A stretch of 12,594 nucleotides of DNA, taken from contig CAYFWU010000024.1 of assembly GCA_964347025.1 (NCBI GenBank), positions 1 to 12,594 of the forward strand, written 5' to 3'. Source of the stretch: CS3-C152 sp964347025 (lineage in GTDB: Archaea > Aenigmatarchaeota > Aenigmatarchaeia > QMZP01 > QMZT01). This document shows positions 6,741 to 12,594 of the stretch, in pieces (the stretch's first letter is position 1; every line of letters begins with the position of its first letter). The position numbers and the translations under genes are program-made. The notes beneath the pieces were generated by a model, which was not told the DNA's origin, searched no databases, and saw nothing but the letters and a program-made list of their open reading frames with translations.

Positions 6741-7760
6741 GTGATTTTTATCAAGGCGTATGTCGTGACAAACATAATGGGCGTTTTCGCCCTCGAGAAG
6801 GACGGGAACGTCGTTACGTACAAGCTGTTCCCGAAAAAACCGGAAGTTATAGCTGATAAACTGCGAAGATCACGAGACGGGGAGATCATAGAGGAAGAGA
6901 GAACGGTCCTCAACAAGCTCCGCCTCGCAGGATACAAGGAAGTGATCTGGGACAAAAAGGCGAAAGACGGTTTTATAGCGTGCGTTTACGATCCTGACAA
7001 CAGGGGGAAGGAAATCGCAAAGAACGAATTCCGAAGACTTGCGACAGAGACACGCTTCGCTACCACGCAGGCAGAGCTTAACGAGATCCTGACGAAGGTT
7101 AATGTCATGCTCACAAAAAAAGAGGTTAAGAAGGTGAAGAGTGACAGGGTGATAATGCACGTGATAGGAATAATAGATGATCTTGACTCTTCCCTTAATT
7201 CGCTCTCGGAACGTCTCCGCGAGTGGTACGGGATGTATTCACCGGAAACTGTCCGGGACGTTAAGTCTCATGAGAAGTTCATTGAGATGCTTTCGAAGTC
7301 AAAAGAGGATGAGAATCTTCGGAAGTTTTCCAAGAACCTTCAGGAACTTTACAGGACAAGGGATTCCCTGTCAAAATACCTCGAAAACGCCTGCAAGCAG
7401 ACGATCCCAAATCTCTCGGAAGTTGCAGGACCACTTCTTGCTTCAAGGTTGCTTTCCCTAGCGGGAGGGCTGGAAAAGATCGCGAAGCTCCCCAGTTCAA
7501 CGATCCAGTTGCTGGGGGCGGAGAAAGCGCTGTTCAGACATCTGAAGGGGAAAGGGAAGCCCCCCAAGTACGGGATCCTATTCGGACATACCCTTATCCA
7601 GAACGCCCCGAAACCCATGAAAGGGAAGGTCGCCCGCCTGATCGCTGCGAAGATAAGTTTGGCGGCGAAGATAGATCGATTTTCAGATAAGAACGAAGGG
7701 AAGAAAATCAGGAAGGATTTGGAGAAAAGAGTTAAGGAATTAGTTAAGGGGTCTGAATGA
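6741..7760 (+). CDS. nop5: Nop5/Nop56-type box C/D RNP scaffold protein
   Basis: A 339-residue protein matching archaeal Nop5, the scaffold that dimerises through a coiled coil, recruits fibrillarin through its N-terminal domain and clamps the L7Ae-bound K-turn of box C/D guide RNAs with its NOP domain. The N-terminal fibrillarin-binding domain covers about 1-120 (VVTNIMGVFALEKDGN near the start), the coiled coil about 135-220, and the NOP domain about 225-315, with the signature GAEKALFRHL at 259-268 followed by PPKYGILFGH at 274-283 and the basic AP..MKGK..R segment. The C-terminal tail is basic and short. GTG 6741 is the earliest in-frame start. It overlaps a sequence resembling a Shine-Dalgarno, so the true first codon could lie a few codons later (GTG 6765), but alignment with family N-termini favours a start at or very near 6741. 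The TGA overlaps the next ATG as ATGA, so the two genes form an operon. Confidence 0.93.
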   Translation: MIFIKAYVVTNIMGVFALEKDGNVVTYKLFPKKPEVIADKLRRSRDGEIIEEERTVLNKLRLAGYKEVIWDKKAKDGFIACVYDPDNRGKEIAKNEFRRLATETRFATTQAELNEILTKVNVMLTKKEVKKVKSDRVIMHVIGIIDDLDSSLNSLSERLREWYGMYSPETVRDVKSHEKFIEMLSKSKEDENLRKFSKNLQELYRTRDSLSKYLENACKQTIPNLSEVAGPLLASRLLSLAGGLEKIAKLPSSTIQLLGAEKALFRHLKGKGKPPKYGILFGHTLIQNAPKPMKGKVARLIAAKISLAAKIDRFSDKNEGKKIRKDLEKRVKELVKGSE

Positions 7761-8248
7761 GAATCAAAATTTTAATTACAGGGGGGAGTATTGATGATCT
7801 TGAATATGATTCCCCAGAAAAGGCACCAAAATCCCCAAAGACGTACATCCCAGAACTTCTAAAACGGGCAAGGGTTACTGCTGATCATGACGTTGAAATA
7901 CTGATGTCAAAAGACAGCAAATTCATCACTGACGAAGACAGGGAAATTATTTTGAAAAAATGTCAGGATTGTGAAGAGGAAAAAATCGTTATCACCCATG
8001 GCACCGCGACCATGTCCACAACAGCGAAATATTTAGGGGAAAGGAATCTTCAAAAAACAATAGTATTGCTGGGTTCTGCAGTTCCAGCGAATAAGGAAGA
8101 TTCTGATGCCTTATTTAACCTCGGTGCTGCCTTGGCTGCTGCCCAGACATTACCCGCTGGTGTTTATGTAACCATGAGTGGGGAGATTTTTTCATGGGAC
8201 AACGTGAAAAAGAATTCAGATACAGGATTTTTTGAGACAGAAAAGTAA
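7757..8248 (+). CDS. Single-domain asparaginase-like protein
   Basis: A 163-residue protein matching only the N-terminal catalytic domain of the type I/II asparaginase-glutaminase family, which is normally about 320 residues with a second domain. Family blocks visible: ILITGGSIDD at 5-14 (family: TGGTIAS), VITHGTATMSTTAKYL at 78-93 (family: THGTDTMEETA), and FNLGAALAAAQTL with GVYVTMSGEIFSWDNVKKN to about 153. Thr83 and Lys152 match family catalytic positions, and Ser11 replaces the first catalytic Thr. The Asp that follows Thr in HGTDT is Ala84, so classical amidohydrolysis of asparagine may be impaired. Short single-domain relatives are known in prokaryotes but mostly uncharacterised. The start is firm because of the ATGA overlap with nop5, implying translational coupling. 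Its stop lies 1 nt from the end of the convergent fibrillarin gene. The sequence is more AT-rich than nop5, so the gene may be a later insertion into an ancestral nop5-fibrillarin locus (inference). Confidence 0.85.
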   Translation: MRIKILITGGSIDDLEYDSPEKAPKSPKTYIPELLKRARVTADHDVEILMSKDSKFITDEDREIILKKCQDCEEEKIVITHGTATMSTTAKYLGERNLQKTIVLLGSAVPANKEDSDALFNLGAALAAAQTLPAGVYVTMSGEIFSWDNVKKNSDTGFFETEK

Positions 8249-8249
8249 T

Positions 8250-8903
8250 TTATTTCTTCTTCATGAGCACGAACATGTGGTCTTTCTCGTAGGGATCGAG
8301 CCTGACCTTATCCAGGATCTTGAAATGTTTTCTGAGTTTCGCGAGCTCCTGTTTGTAGATTTCTCTCGGATCCTTCACAACGTCTATTGACCTCGCCTTT
8401 ATTGCGATCATGGCGAAGCCGTTTGGCTTCAGGAAGCGATTCGCGTTCCTTATCATTATTGGGGTCTGATCATCCGAGGCGACATCTTCGTAGACAACGT
8501 CCACCTTTTCTATCCAGTCGTATTCCTCGGGTTTCCTCGCGTCCCCAAGGATCGGAACTATGTTGCCTCTCTTCTCAGCGATGGGGTTGAGATCGCGCAG
8601 GCAGCGTTCGGATATCTCGACCCCGTACACGATCCCTTCCCTCCCTACTATATCGGAAAAGAACGTGGAGGTCTGTCCGAAGGCGATTCCCAGGTAGAGG
8701 ATTTTTGCCTTCGCCGGCAGGGGAAAGGATTTAAGACCTTTTATTATTGCTGCAGCTGGTTTCGATCTATTGGGATTCCATTCGCGGTATTCGTTCGCCT
8801 TCCATGTGATCAGGTTCTTGGAATAGGTTTTGTCACCAGGGATGAGGTTTCTGGTAAACAAACGGCTTCCCTTCCTCCAGATACCTGGGAATATCTGATT
8901 CAT
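8250..8903 (-). CDS. flpA: Fibrillarin-like rRNA/tRNA 2'-O-methyltransferase
   Basis: A 217-residue protein of the usual archaeal fibrillarin length. It is the SAM-dependent enzyme of box C/D RNPs that methylates ribose 2'-OH at sites chosen by guide RNA, docked on Nop5. Diagnostic blocks: EYREWNPNRSKPAAAIIKGL (38-57), the SAM loop at 71-78 with G72 and G76, GVEIS (94-98), NIVPILGDARKPEEY (114-128), VVYEDVASDDQ (136-146), AIKARSIDV (167-175) and PYEKDHMFV (204-212). A K48-D140-K169-H209 set corresponds to the K-D-K-H catalytic tetrad. The SAM loop reads LGIAFGQTSTFFSDI where most archaeal homologues have LGASAGTTPSHV(A/S)DI or similar, an unusual divergence. A TATA element lies 26 nt upstream of ATG 8903, so the mRNA is probably leaderless. 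It converges on the nop5 operon rather than being part of it. Confidence 0.95.
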   Translation of the reverse strand: MNQIFPGIWRKGSRLFTRNLIPGDKTYSKNLITWKANEYREWNPNRSKPAAAIIKGLKSFPLPAKAKILYLGIAFGQTSTFFSDIVGREGIVYGVEISERCLRDLNPIAEKRGNIVPILGDARKPEEYDWIEKVDVVYEDVASDDQTPIMIRNANRFLKPNGFAMIAIKARSIDVVKDPREIYKQELAKLRKHFKILDKVRLDPYEKDHMFVLMKKK

Positions 8904-8924
8904 AATTTTATTTTGAGAAGGTGT

Positions 8925-8933
8925 CTTAAATTA
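8925..8933 (-). promoter_or_regulatory. TATA element for fibrillarin
   Basis: Reverse-strand TAATTTAAG is centred 26 nt upstream of the ATG at 8903, in the gap just after the 390-residue ORF, whose stop is at 8936-8938. The spacing predicts a leaderless transcript. Read-through from the regulator unit upstream could also feed fibrillarin. Confidence 0.55.
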
Positions 8934-8935
8934 TA

Positions 8936-10108
8936 TTAACACAGTATATTTAGTGTGCATTTTCCATTATTTCTGGGGTTTTTTAAATCAACACTCAGTT
9001 TTAAATTGTTAATTATATGTTGATACCCGTGCATACCTGCTATGTTTTGGGGCATGTAAGAAAAGCTCTTTTGTGGCTCGTCAACTAAACCGTCTTCCCT
9101 CATCTCCATGAGGGTTACATGAGCATTCTTTCGGTTTACTGGAGTAACTCTAAACAGCCCGTCTATATGCCTTTTAACATCCAAATACCTTGAAAACGGG
9201 GAAAGGCGAGAATGTGTAAGGTTTCCTGTTGCCCTGATTTGTCTCCAGAATTCACGGTTTTCTTCTGTATCTTTAGGCATGTCCTTGTAAGGAACGACAA
9301 AAACGGATTCTCTGTCATGTTTGGCCGCCTCGTTCAGTGTTTCATCTATTTGTTGCATTTGTGTATCATCCAGAAAGTCAAAGGCTGAAATGTAAAGTTC
9401 AAACTCTTTGTCTCTCAGTTTTTTCAAAACAGAATTCTCTTCCCTTTTTGTAAGCAACAGCTGACTTCTGTATCTCTTTATCAACTCTGGTACCATCTCG
9501 TCATGAGAGGCGGTAACATGAATGTTTCTCCTCTGTGCATCCTTTTCCTTTAACCTGTCCCTCTGACGATCCTCACGTATATAGATGAACTGGGTTTGTA
9601 TATCATCTTTCTCGGGTTCCATGTACCCCTGATAGTCACTTCTGTAAACCATATCATAGAGCCAGGGAAAAACAGTATGGGAATACTTTGGTATTACGAA
9701 AACTGATTCTATGGGAATTGCTTCTATACCAAGTTTTTTCAATGTGCCCCTTTTCTTCTTATCATAAGGTATTTCTCCCCTAAGTGCCATCTTGAGGAGA
9801 TATAACCTCTCAAAATAAGTCTTGAAGTCTTCTGGCTTTCGGAGCCTTTTTTTTATGTTCCTGAATATGGGTTCGTCTTCCTTGTTTAATCTTTCTTTGT
9901 CTATACTTTTAGGGAAAAATTCAGGAGGGTCAGGATAACCAATCCCTATTACAAGTCCTTTATATTCATTGGGTTTCACTAGACTTTCCATGCAGTAATG
10001 TATATCGGCAAGGTGGCCTATTTTAAGATCACCAAACGAAGAGTTGTAAGTAACAACTCTCGTGTTCTTGCCTGCTCCACGTAACGAATCGCTGTTAATG
10101 AAATGCAT
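8936..10108 (-). CDS. Unknown 390-residue cytoplasmic protein, partner of the adjacent regulator
   Basis: I do not recognise the family. The protein is soluble and highly charged, with no signal peptide or membrane segment. Three things stand out. Residues 31-39 read GHLADIHYC after a KI strand, resembling the first metal motif (D-x-H) of Mre11/calcineurin-like phosphoesterases; but the later GDxxD and GNH motifs are not visible, so this is only a resemblance. Residues 175-235 are a Lys/Arg/Glu-rich helical stretch (REDRQRDRLKEKDAQRRN within it). Residues 236-330, with FELYISAFDF, an Asp/Glu helix and VFVVPY, have a strand-helix-strand pattern loosely like the ligand-sensing domain of TrmB-type regulators. 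The ATG at 10108 follows an AGGTGA ribosome site (10112-10117) that overlaps the stop of the upstream regulator, so the two are co-translated from one mRNA. Function unknown. Confidence 0.8.
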   Translation of the reverse strand: MHFINSDSLRGAGKNTRVVTYNSSFGDLKIGHLADIHYCMESLVKPNEYKGLVIGIGYPDPPEFFPKSIDKERLNKEDEPIFRNIKKRLRKPEDFKTYFERLYLLKMALRGEIPYDKKKRGTLKKLGIEAIPIESVFVIPKYSHTVFPWLYDMVYRSDYQGYMEPEKDDIQTQFIYIREDRQRDRLKEKDAQRRNIHVTASHDEMVPELIKRYRSQLLLTKREENSVLKKLRDKEFELYISAFDFLDDTQMQQIDETLNEAAKHDRESVFVVPYKDMPKDTEENREFWRQIRATGNLTHSRLSPFSRYLDVKRHIDGLFRVTPVNRKNAHVTLMEMREDGLVDEPQKSFSYMPQNIAGMHGYQHIINNLKLSVDLKNPRNNGKCTLNILC

Positions 10109-10111
10109 GTT

Positions 10112-10117
10112 TCACCT
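10112..10117 (-). promoter_or_regulatory. Shine-Dalgarno site overlapping the regulator's stop codon
   Basis: Reverse-strand AGGTGA lies 3 nt from the ATG at 10108 and shares bases with the TAG (10116-10118) of the upstream gene. Unlike the leaderless first genes in this window, this second gene of a unit has a clear ribosome site, which supports an operon. Confidence 0.6.
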
Positions 10118-11048
10118 ACTCAATAAATTCAACAGAGTCTATTACACTATCTCCCGTTCTGTCAAATCCTTTAACCACCCTTAGTATGTTCTCATCACTC
10201 TCGTTTTTATTGTTGATTTTATCCATGTTCTTGGTGAGGGCTATCATTGCGGCCCGGGCTCCTCTGGTTCTTAAACCGCCAATTGCCAATATGAAATTTT
10301 CTGGATTGAAGGGGTTCTTAATCTTTATTATAAATCCTGTTCTGGGGTCTGTGAACCTTTTATTGGAGTTTTTTGAAATAAATGAAAACTGACCTTCTTC
10401 AAGGAATTTGATTGGTAAGTGCTTTTTAATTTTGTCCATGACAACGTTTGTTCTTATGTTTCCTATAAGAATTAAATTTCCTTTAAGATCTTTCTGGTTT
10501 ACTTCCGTGTCTATCTTGTAATAAGGGAATTTGTATTTGTTTACAAAGCTGCCTATTAATATAGCAAAATCGGTAAGGTACGAACCTTCCTTTGATTTCC
10601 TGTCAAACCTTCCGTGTTCGTTTGGGTCACCTATCACTATTTTCGCGGTTAGTTCCCCATCCTCGATAAAGGGGTAGAAGAACTTCATTGCACTGTGATC
10701 TCTAACAGAGGGTGATTTTTCCAGGGGGTGTCCATCCTCGTAGAGCTTTGTTGCGATGACAGGGCAGGTCATGGAGTAGATCTTTGCTGTCATACCATAT
10801 CGTTTCTCTGTTCCGATAGGTTTAACCACTCCGACATCTTCGAGCTTCCGTAAGTGATAGTATATTTTTTGCTCATGTTCCTTCAGGTTTCGAGCCAGAT
10901 CCATTGCGCACCCAGGAGTATTTACAAGCTCGTTAACGATCCTGAGAGCGAGATCGGAATTAAAAACACTTAACTTTCTTGGCGCGACGACGAGCGATTC
11001 GTACGCAACCTTTCCATCTCCTCTGTTTTCGACCAATGAAGCCTTCAT
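10116..11048 (-). CDS. Winged-helix transcription regulator with S-layer-like C-terminal domain
   Basis: A protein of 310 residues from the start chosen here. A winged helix-turn-helix of ArsR type occupies about 34-95: ALRIVNELVNTPGCAMDLAR, then a recognition helix EQKIYYHLRKLEDVGVVK, then a wing with EKRYGMTAKIY. The middle (about 120-185) may bind a ligand. From about 187 the sequence resembles the C-terminal domain of archaeal S-layer proteins, which also occurs fused to archaeal HTH regulators: KGNLILIGNIRTN, then FIIKIKNPFNPENFILAIGG with RGARAAMIAL, ending GFDRTGDSVIDSVEFIE, a degenerate D.DGD..D loop. No membrane segment is present, so it should act in the cytoplasm. Start choice: a GTG at 11084 would lie upstream of the predicted transcript start (about 11066); ATG 11048 follows GGGGTG with good spacing. 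ATG 11069 is the other option. It probably controls its own unit and perhaps the divergent zinc-ribbon genes. Confidence 0.8.
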   Translation of the reverse strand: MKASLVENRGDGKVAYESLVVAPRKLSVFNSDLALRIVNELVNTPGCAMDLARNLKEHEQKIYYHLRKLEDVGVVKPIGTEKRYGMTAKIYSMTCPVIATKLYEDGHPLEKSPSVRDHSAMKFFYPFIEDGELTAKIVIGDPNEHGRFDRKSKEGSYLTDFAILIGSFVNKYKFPYYKIDTEVNQKDLKGNLILIGNIRTNVVMDKIKKHLPIKFLEEGQFSFISKNSNKRFTDPRTGFIIKIKNPFNPENFILAIGGLRTRGARAAMIALTKNMDKINNKNESDENILRVVKGFDRTGDSVIDSVEFIE

Positions 11049-11130
11049 ATTAACACCCCCCAAAGACATGTTTTTATTATCCACAAGCTTTAAATACTTT
11101 TACAAATCCGTTTTTATTAATAAAATTCTG

Positions 11131-11146
11131 CTTTTAGTACTAAAAG
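11131..11146. repeat. Perfect 16-bp palindrome, candidate operator
   Basis: CTTTTAGTACTAAAAG equals its own reverse complement across all 16 bases. It lies about 65-80 bp upstream of the regulator's predicted start site and about 105 bp upstream of the rightward TATA element. A symmetric site of this size suits a dimeric winged-helix protein. AT-rich spacers generate short palindromes by chance, but 16 perfect bases including the central GTAC is longer than expected. Confidence 0.5.
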
Positions 11147-11204
11147 TTTTTTTGTATAAAACATAAACCGATATGTTGAGGGTAAATTTTCCTCCTTTTT
11201 CAAC

Positions 11205-11227
11205 CATTAAAAAATTTTTTTTTAATG
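11205..11227. repeat. A/T-rich inverted repeat, 10-bp arms and 3-nt loop
   Basis: CATTAAAAAA (11205-11214) pairs with TTTTTTAATG (11218-11227). It lies just upstream of the rightward TATA element. It could be a bidirectional terminator-like element or a bent, easily melted upstream sequence; a weak RNA hairpin is also possible. Confidence 0.4.
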
Positions 11228-11292
11228 TCTGTAAAACATTTTAGGAGGGGTATTTAAACCAAAATTTTAACCTATAAAAAGATGGTGGTTAG

Positions 11293-11742
11293 ATGGACCT
11301 CTCATTGTGTAAGATCTGTAAGGAGCCGATCTGGAACTTCCTCTGTGTGGACTGCATAGCAGAGGATGTGAAGAAGGTTATACCCAGGGAAGCAATTGAG
11401 AATTTTTCCGCTTTCCACAGGGGATTTGCTGGAAATTTTAACAGCCATTACGATCATACCTATTGCCTGAAATGCAGGCATGAGAATTCGGTAACCATCT
11501 GTCCTTACTGTTATCTGACCGAAATGCTCTCCATGCTATCGGACAGGGAACCAATCCTGGCGAAGAGAATGGTCAGACTCCTTCCTTTTTACAGACATCC
11601 TTACAGCGAAAGGGATGCTAGAACATTAACAGAGCTGAGCAACGAAAAAACAGCTTTCGGTATGTGTGATGAGTGCGGAGAATCTTGTGAATCCCTGGAA
11701 AAAAAGGATAACGGCTGGCTATGTGAGGATTGTAGAGTGTGA
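11293..11742 (+). CDS. Small protein with multiple zinc-ribbon knuckles
   Basis: A 149-residue protein rich in CxxC pairs: C6/C9, C18/C21, C58/C61, C70/C73, C125/C128 and C144/C147, with an extra C132. Paired in order these would make three zinc sites, one at each end (1-25 and 123-149) and one in the centre (55-75), separated by helical stretches (25-45 and 75-120). I do not recognise the family. Such proteins commonly bind nucleic acids or act as scaffolds in archaeal transcription and translation, but nothing here decides. The ATG at 11293 follows a TATA element (11251-11259) and a GGTGGT site, giving a leader of about 10 nt. A second, smaller zinc-ribbon gene follows after 5 nt, so the two form an operon. 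It is divergent from the winged-helix regulator. Confidence 0.8.
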   Translation: MDLSLCKICKEPIWNFLCVDCIAEDVKKVIPREAIENFSAFHRGFAGNFNSHYDHTYCLKCRHENSVTICPYCYLTEMLSMLSDREPILAKRMVRLLPFYRHPYSERDARTLTELSNEKTAFGMCDECGESCESLEKKDNGWLCEDCRV

Positions 11743-11747
11743 TTATT

Positions 11748-11915
11748 ATGGTGTTCCGTCCTGCCTGGGTAATGCCTGTTGAATGGAAGTGTGGATTTTG
11801 CAATTACGTATTTGCAAGTAAAACCCGCCCGGGTTCTTGTCCCTTCTGCCACAAAAAATCCGATATCGAGATATTTGACGACGACCTGAGATTCTCCCTG
11901 ACAGAAATGGATTAA
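11748..11915 (+). CDS. Very small rubredoxin-like zinc-ribbon protein (55 residues)
   Basis: A short ORF starting 5 nt after the previous stop. It encodes MVFRPAWVMPVEWKCGFCNY, then a turn with PGSCPFCH, and ends in an acidic tail (EIFDDD...). The four cysteines C15-x2-C18 and C31-x2-C34 are spaced as in zinc ribbons and rubredoxin-like knuckles, with aromatic and Gly residues in the expected places (CGFC, PGSCPFC). A single zinc or iron site is likely. The pattern is too specific to be chance, and codon use matches its neighbours. The function is unknown; small ribbons of this sort often accompany nucleic-acid or redox partners. Being in one transcription unit with the 149-residue multi-ribbon protein suggests they work together (inference). 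Its stop is followed by AT-rich DNA leading to gyrB. Confidence 0.8.
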   Translation: MVFRPAWVMPVEWKCGFCNYVFASKTRPGSCPFCHKKSDIEIFDDDLRFSLTEMD

Positions 11916-12018
11916 ACAGTTATTTCTACCTCAAATTTTGTATTTTAATCTTTATATATTAATAAATATAATAATTAATTAACCAATTAGTTATAAAATT
12001 AATTAATTAAGTGGTTCT
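11916..12018 (+). promoter_or_regulatory. AT-rich gyrB promoter region
   Basis: This 103-bp gap is almost entirely A and T, with several TATA-like stretches. TTATAAAATT (11991-12000) is about 24 nt from the gyrB ATG, slightly short for leaderless initiation; TTTATATATT (11951-11960) would give a leader of about 37 nt. Repeated TTAATTAA-like runs (11970-12010) surround them. DNA this AT-rich melts and bends with supercoiling, which would fit the supercoiling-sensitive control known for gyrase genes in bacteria; that link is inference. Confidence 0.45.
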
Positions 12019-12594
12019 ATGGTTGATCAAAAAAAGAGCTATACTGCGAAAGAAATCAAGGTGATGGAAGGCCTGACAGCCGTACGCAGGCGTCCGGGGA
12101 TGTACATAGGCTCAACCGGTCCTCGTGGACTCCATCATCTGGTCTATGAAGTTGTGGACAATGGAGTAGATGAAGCTATGGCCGGGTTCTGTAAAAACAT
12201 AAACATCACTGTTCACAAGGACAACAGCGTGACTGTCGTGGATGACGGAAGAGGAATTCCGGTGGATAAGCATCCGAGGTTTCCGAGCAAGTCTGCCCTG
12301 GAGATTGTTATGACCAAGCTTCATTCGGGTGGAAAGTTTGACCAGAAGACGTATCGTATTTCAGGAGGACTGCACGGAGTAGGAGTATCGGTTGTAAACG
12401 CGCTCTCGGAAAAATTCATGGTTGATGTCAAGAGGAACGGAAGGATCTACCACCAGGAATACAAGAGAGGAGACCCCATAACCAAGCTGAGAACGAAAAG
12501 TGGGAGATTCCCTTATCAGACGGGAACGAAGATAAGATTCTGGCCTGACAGGAAAATTTTTGAGACAACCGATTTCCATTATGATGTTCTGGTT
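12019..12594 (+). CDS. gyrB: DNA gyrase subunit B, N-terminal part (truncated by window edge)
   Basis: The frame is open from ATG 12019 to the last base, 192 codons, covering most of the GHKL ATPase domain of the gyrase B subunit. Gyrase introduces negative supercoils using ATP. Motifs visible: RRRPGMYIGS (23-32), YEVVDNGVDEA (43-53) with catalytic E44 and Mg-binding N48, VVDDGRGIPV (73-82) with nucleotide-contacting D75/D76 and the GxG, LHSGGKFD (101-108), and SGGLHGVGVSVVNALS (115-130), the ATP lid glycine loop. These match GyrB or ParE, not topoisomerase VI B, whose GHKL motifs are arranged differently. GyrB is preferred over ParE because archaea with a type IIA enzyme carry gyrase; the toprim domain and partner gyrA would lie beyond the window. 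The spacing before YRISGGLHG is typical. Archaeal gyrase is generally regarded as of bacterial origin. Confidence 0.93.
   Translation, partial: MVDQKKSYTAKEIKVMEGLTAVRRRPGMYIGSTGPRGLHHLVYEVVDNGVDEAMAGFCKNINITVHKDNSVTVVDDGRGIPVDKHPRFPSKSALEIVMTKLHSGGKFDQKTYRISGGLHGVGVSVVNALSEKFMVDVKRNGRIYHQEYKRGDPITKLRTKSGRFPYQTGTKIRFWPDRKIFETTDFHYDVLV

Larger units (their letters stand above)
11049..11292. promoter_or_regulatory. AT-rich divergent regulatory region with two promoters and three inverted repeats
   Basis: No gene is visible in this spacer. Leftward promoter: TTTAAATA (plus-strand 11089-11096 or so) about 27 nt from a predicted start near 11066, followed by a GGGGTG ribosome site for ATG 11048. 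Rightward promoter: TATTTAAAC (11251-11259), predicted start about 11282, then a GGTGGT ribosome-like site before ATG 11293. Between them lie a perfect 16-bp palindrome (11131-11146), a 6-bp-arm repeat (11160-11165 with 11172-11177) and a 10-bp-arm A/T hairpin (11205-11227). These are reasonable operator or terminator candidates for the regulator encoded to the left. Confidence 0.55.

Noticed and set aside
7279..7618. Overlapping reverse frames inside nop5
   Set aside because: They run antisense to the conserved coiled coil and NOP domain and have no promoter or family resemblance.
11049..11084. Upstream GTG start for the winged-helix regulator
   Set aside because: The GTG at 11084 would lie upstream of the predicted transcript start set by the TATA element at about 11089-11096, while ATG 11048 has a GGGGTG ribosome site.
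1..12594. CRISPR array, insertion sequence, tRNA or rRNA gene
   Set aside because: I saw no regularly spaced repeats, transposase motifs, cloverleaf-like segments with conserved arms, or rRNA signatures by eye. A dedicated RNA gene search was not possible here.

Overview
This window is archaeal chromosomal DNA. The evidence is a fibrillarin and a Nop5 gene (box C/D RNP proteins), an archaeal-type isoleucyl-tRNA synthetase tail, TATA-box promoters about 26-30 nt upstream of most start codons (leaderless transcripts), a winged-helix regulator with an S-layer-like C-terminal domain, and a DHH-family nuclease. Bacterial-type gyrB at the right edge is known from Euryarchaeota and several DPANN lineages. 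The compact layout and large uncharacterised surface proteins would suit an uncultivated DPANN-like or deep euryarchaeal lineage, but the lineage is inference only.

Layout, left to right. 1-501: 3' end of ileS. 536-796: a three-helix small membrane protein. 838-1902: a DHH/DHHA1 phosphoesterase. 1945-2710: a promoter whose TATA element lies inside a 7-bp inverted repeat, an 11-codon candidate leader ORF overlapping the next start by ATGA, and an unknown single-pass membrane protein with a possibly NTF2-like C-terminal domain. 2717-6702, reverse strand: a 1037-residue cysteine-rich membrane-anchored protein with three calcium-loop-like motifs, preceded by an exported transglutaminase-fold protein. 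6741-8248: nop5 followed, with ATGA overlap, by a single-domain asparaginase-like protein. 8250-8903, reverse: fibrillarin. 8936-11048, reverse: a two-gene unit of winged-helix/S-layer-like regulator and an unknown 390-residue protein. 11293-11915: two small zinc-ribbon proteins. 12019-end: 5' part of gyrB.

How the genes relate. Nop5 and fibrillarin act together in box C/D RNA-guided 2'-O-methylation, but here they face each other with an asparaginase-like gene between them instead of forming the common nop5-flpA pair. The 2018-6702 block looks like an envelope module: two or three membrane-anchored, outward-facing proteins, one with a Cys-His-Asp fold that could process or crosslink another. 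The regulator unit at 8936-11048 faces away from the zinc-ribbon pair across a 244-bp, AT-rich, palindrome-rich spacer. The candidates for something undescribed are the envelope module and the regulator plus 390-residue partner. No mobile element, CRISPR array, tRNA or rRNA gene was seen.
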